Below, piece after piece: positions 6,315-6,509 of a stretch of 6,509 nt of DNA; the first letter of the stretch is position 1; the number at the start of each line of letters is the position of its first letter. The stretch comes from DATDVD01 sp035290065. Its GTDB lineage: Bacteria; Pseudomonadota; Gammaproteobacteria; Coxiellales; Coxiellaceae. The notes under the pieces were generated by a model, which made no database searches, had not been told where the DNA came from, and saw only the letters and a program-made list of their open reading frames with translations. Position numbers and translations under genes: made by a program. The DNA is taken from contig DATDVD010000072.1 of the NCBI GenBank assembly GCA_035290065.1, forward strand, positions 1-6,509, written 5' to 3'.

Positions 6315-6425
6315 TTAGCCTAATTTTGCTCGAATTTTTGCACTCACTTGGCCCATATCGGCCCCGGTAGAAGCACCCGTTTGAACGAGGGCAGTTTGAA
6401 TCAACGCATCAATCTCAGCCTCTGA
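6315..6425 (-). pseudogene. yqeY: Remnant of a YqeY (GatB/YqeY domain) gene, C-terminus only
   Basis: Reading minus from 6425 to the TAA at 6317-6315 gives 36 codons: SEAEIDALIQTALVQTGAST, then GADMGQVSAKIRAKLG. This is the C-terminal end of the YqeY family, related to the tail domain of GatB and often found between rpsU and dnaG. Two lesions are visible. The first three-quarters of the gene are gone, replaced abruptly at 6426 by a repeat whose in-frame translation soon meets a stop (6440-6438). In addition, intact YqeY proteins have a DMGKVM motif after GA, then about 20 residues ending near AGRAD before the final VS..IK/R..L segment. Here GASTGADMG runs straight into QVSAKIRAKLG, as if the first motif and the stretch after it had been deleted. 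The gene cannot make a functional protein in this form. The family's typical sequence is recalled, not aligned. Confidence 0.75.
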
Positions 6426-6460
6426 AGTGTAGTGAGGTTAGAAGGGAGGGGCAATGGGAA
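6426..6460 (-). repeat. Promoter-bearing direct repeat, copy B (before the yqeY remnant)
   Basis: This second copy matches 5260-5294. It keeps TTGCCC (6454-6449), a 17-bp spacer and TACACT (6431-6426), and TAACCTC in the spacer. Its downstream edge coincides with the point where recognisable YqeY sequence begins, so it probably marks the rearrangement breakpoint. Just upstream (minus sense) a small hairpin, GGAAG-GGGG-CTTCC (6457-6470), may belong to the element. The outer boundary cannot be defined from two copies. Confidence 0.6.
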
Positions 6461-6470
6461 GGGGGCTTCC

Positions 6471-6509
6471 GTTATATCTACTTTTTTTAAATTTAATATT
6501 TTCTTAAGC
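6471..6509. other. AT-rich end of window, no gene seen
   Basis: The last 39 bp are very AT-rich, with a T7 run and ATTTAATATTTT, and show no coding potential. If the ancestral operon order holds, the front of yqeY and rpsU would be expected beyond this edge, unless they were removed by the same rearrangement. Confidence 0.4.

Noticed and set aside
5260..6460. Direct repeats as the ends of a transposon or integron-like cassette
   Set aside because: No transposase or recombinase gene lies between them, the repeats are direct and imperfect, and the yqeY remnant inside is native operon sequence rather than cargo.
6457..6470. GGAAG-GGGG-CTTCC hairpin as a terminator at the right edge
   Set aside because: The stem is five pairs and the T7 run lies more than ten bases away, so it does not fit an intrinsic terminator; it may be part of the repeat.

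Overview
The window looks like a chromosomal segment of a moderately AT-rich gammaproteobacterium. The evidence is a dnaG-rpoD pair (primase, then the primary sigma factor) in the order of the classical macromolecular-synthesis operon, preceded by a remnant of a YqeY-family gene, the usual neighbour in Legionella- and Coxiella-like relatives. Placement in or near Legionellales is an inference from gene order and protein style, not a proven assignment.

Layout, left to right. Positions 1-168 (minus) hold the first 56 codons of a small DUF378 membrane protein, cut by the window edge. A divergent intergenic region of about 116 bp follows, with a 14-bp palindrome. Two plus-strand genes come next: a nucleotide-sugar cytidylyltransferase of the NeuA/SpsF type (285-1013) and a GNAT N-acetyltransferase (1056-1637), plausibly a pair for an acylated, CMP-activated surface sugar. 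They converge, with a 7-bp gap, on the minus-strand block dnaG (5253-3517) and rpoD (3483-1645). Upstream of dnaG lies an unrecognised two-membrane-segment protein of 253 aa (6084-5323, minus), then about 230 bp without an intact gene, then a decayed YqeY C-terminus (6425-6315, minus).

The most unusual part is the 1.2 kb upstream of dnaG. A yqeY-like gene has been reduced to its last 36 codons, and it appears to have lost a further internal segment between two Asp-Met-Gly motifs. An orphan gene sits where yqeY would normally run into dnaG. A 35-bp imperfect direct repeat (28/35 identical) lies immediately upstream of both the yqeY stump and the dnaG start codon. Both copies preserve a promoter-like TTGCCC-17 bp-TACACT arrangement. 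In the dnaG copy this would start transcription at or next to the ATG, which has no Shine-Dalgarno sequence. My best reading is a rearranged macromolecular-synthesis operon in which a dispersed, promoter-bearing repeat has taken over dnaG expression. A separate cluster of palindromes lies in frame within the dnaG linker coding sequence.

I see no tRNA, rRNA, CRISPR array, transposase or clear intrinsic terminator.
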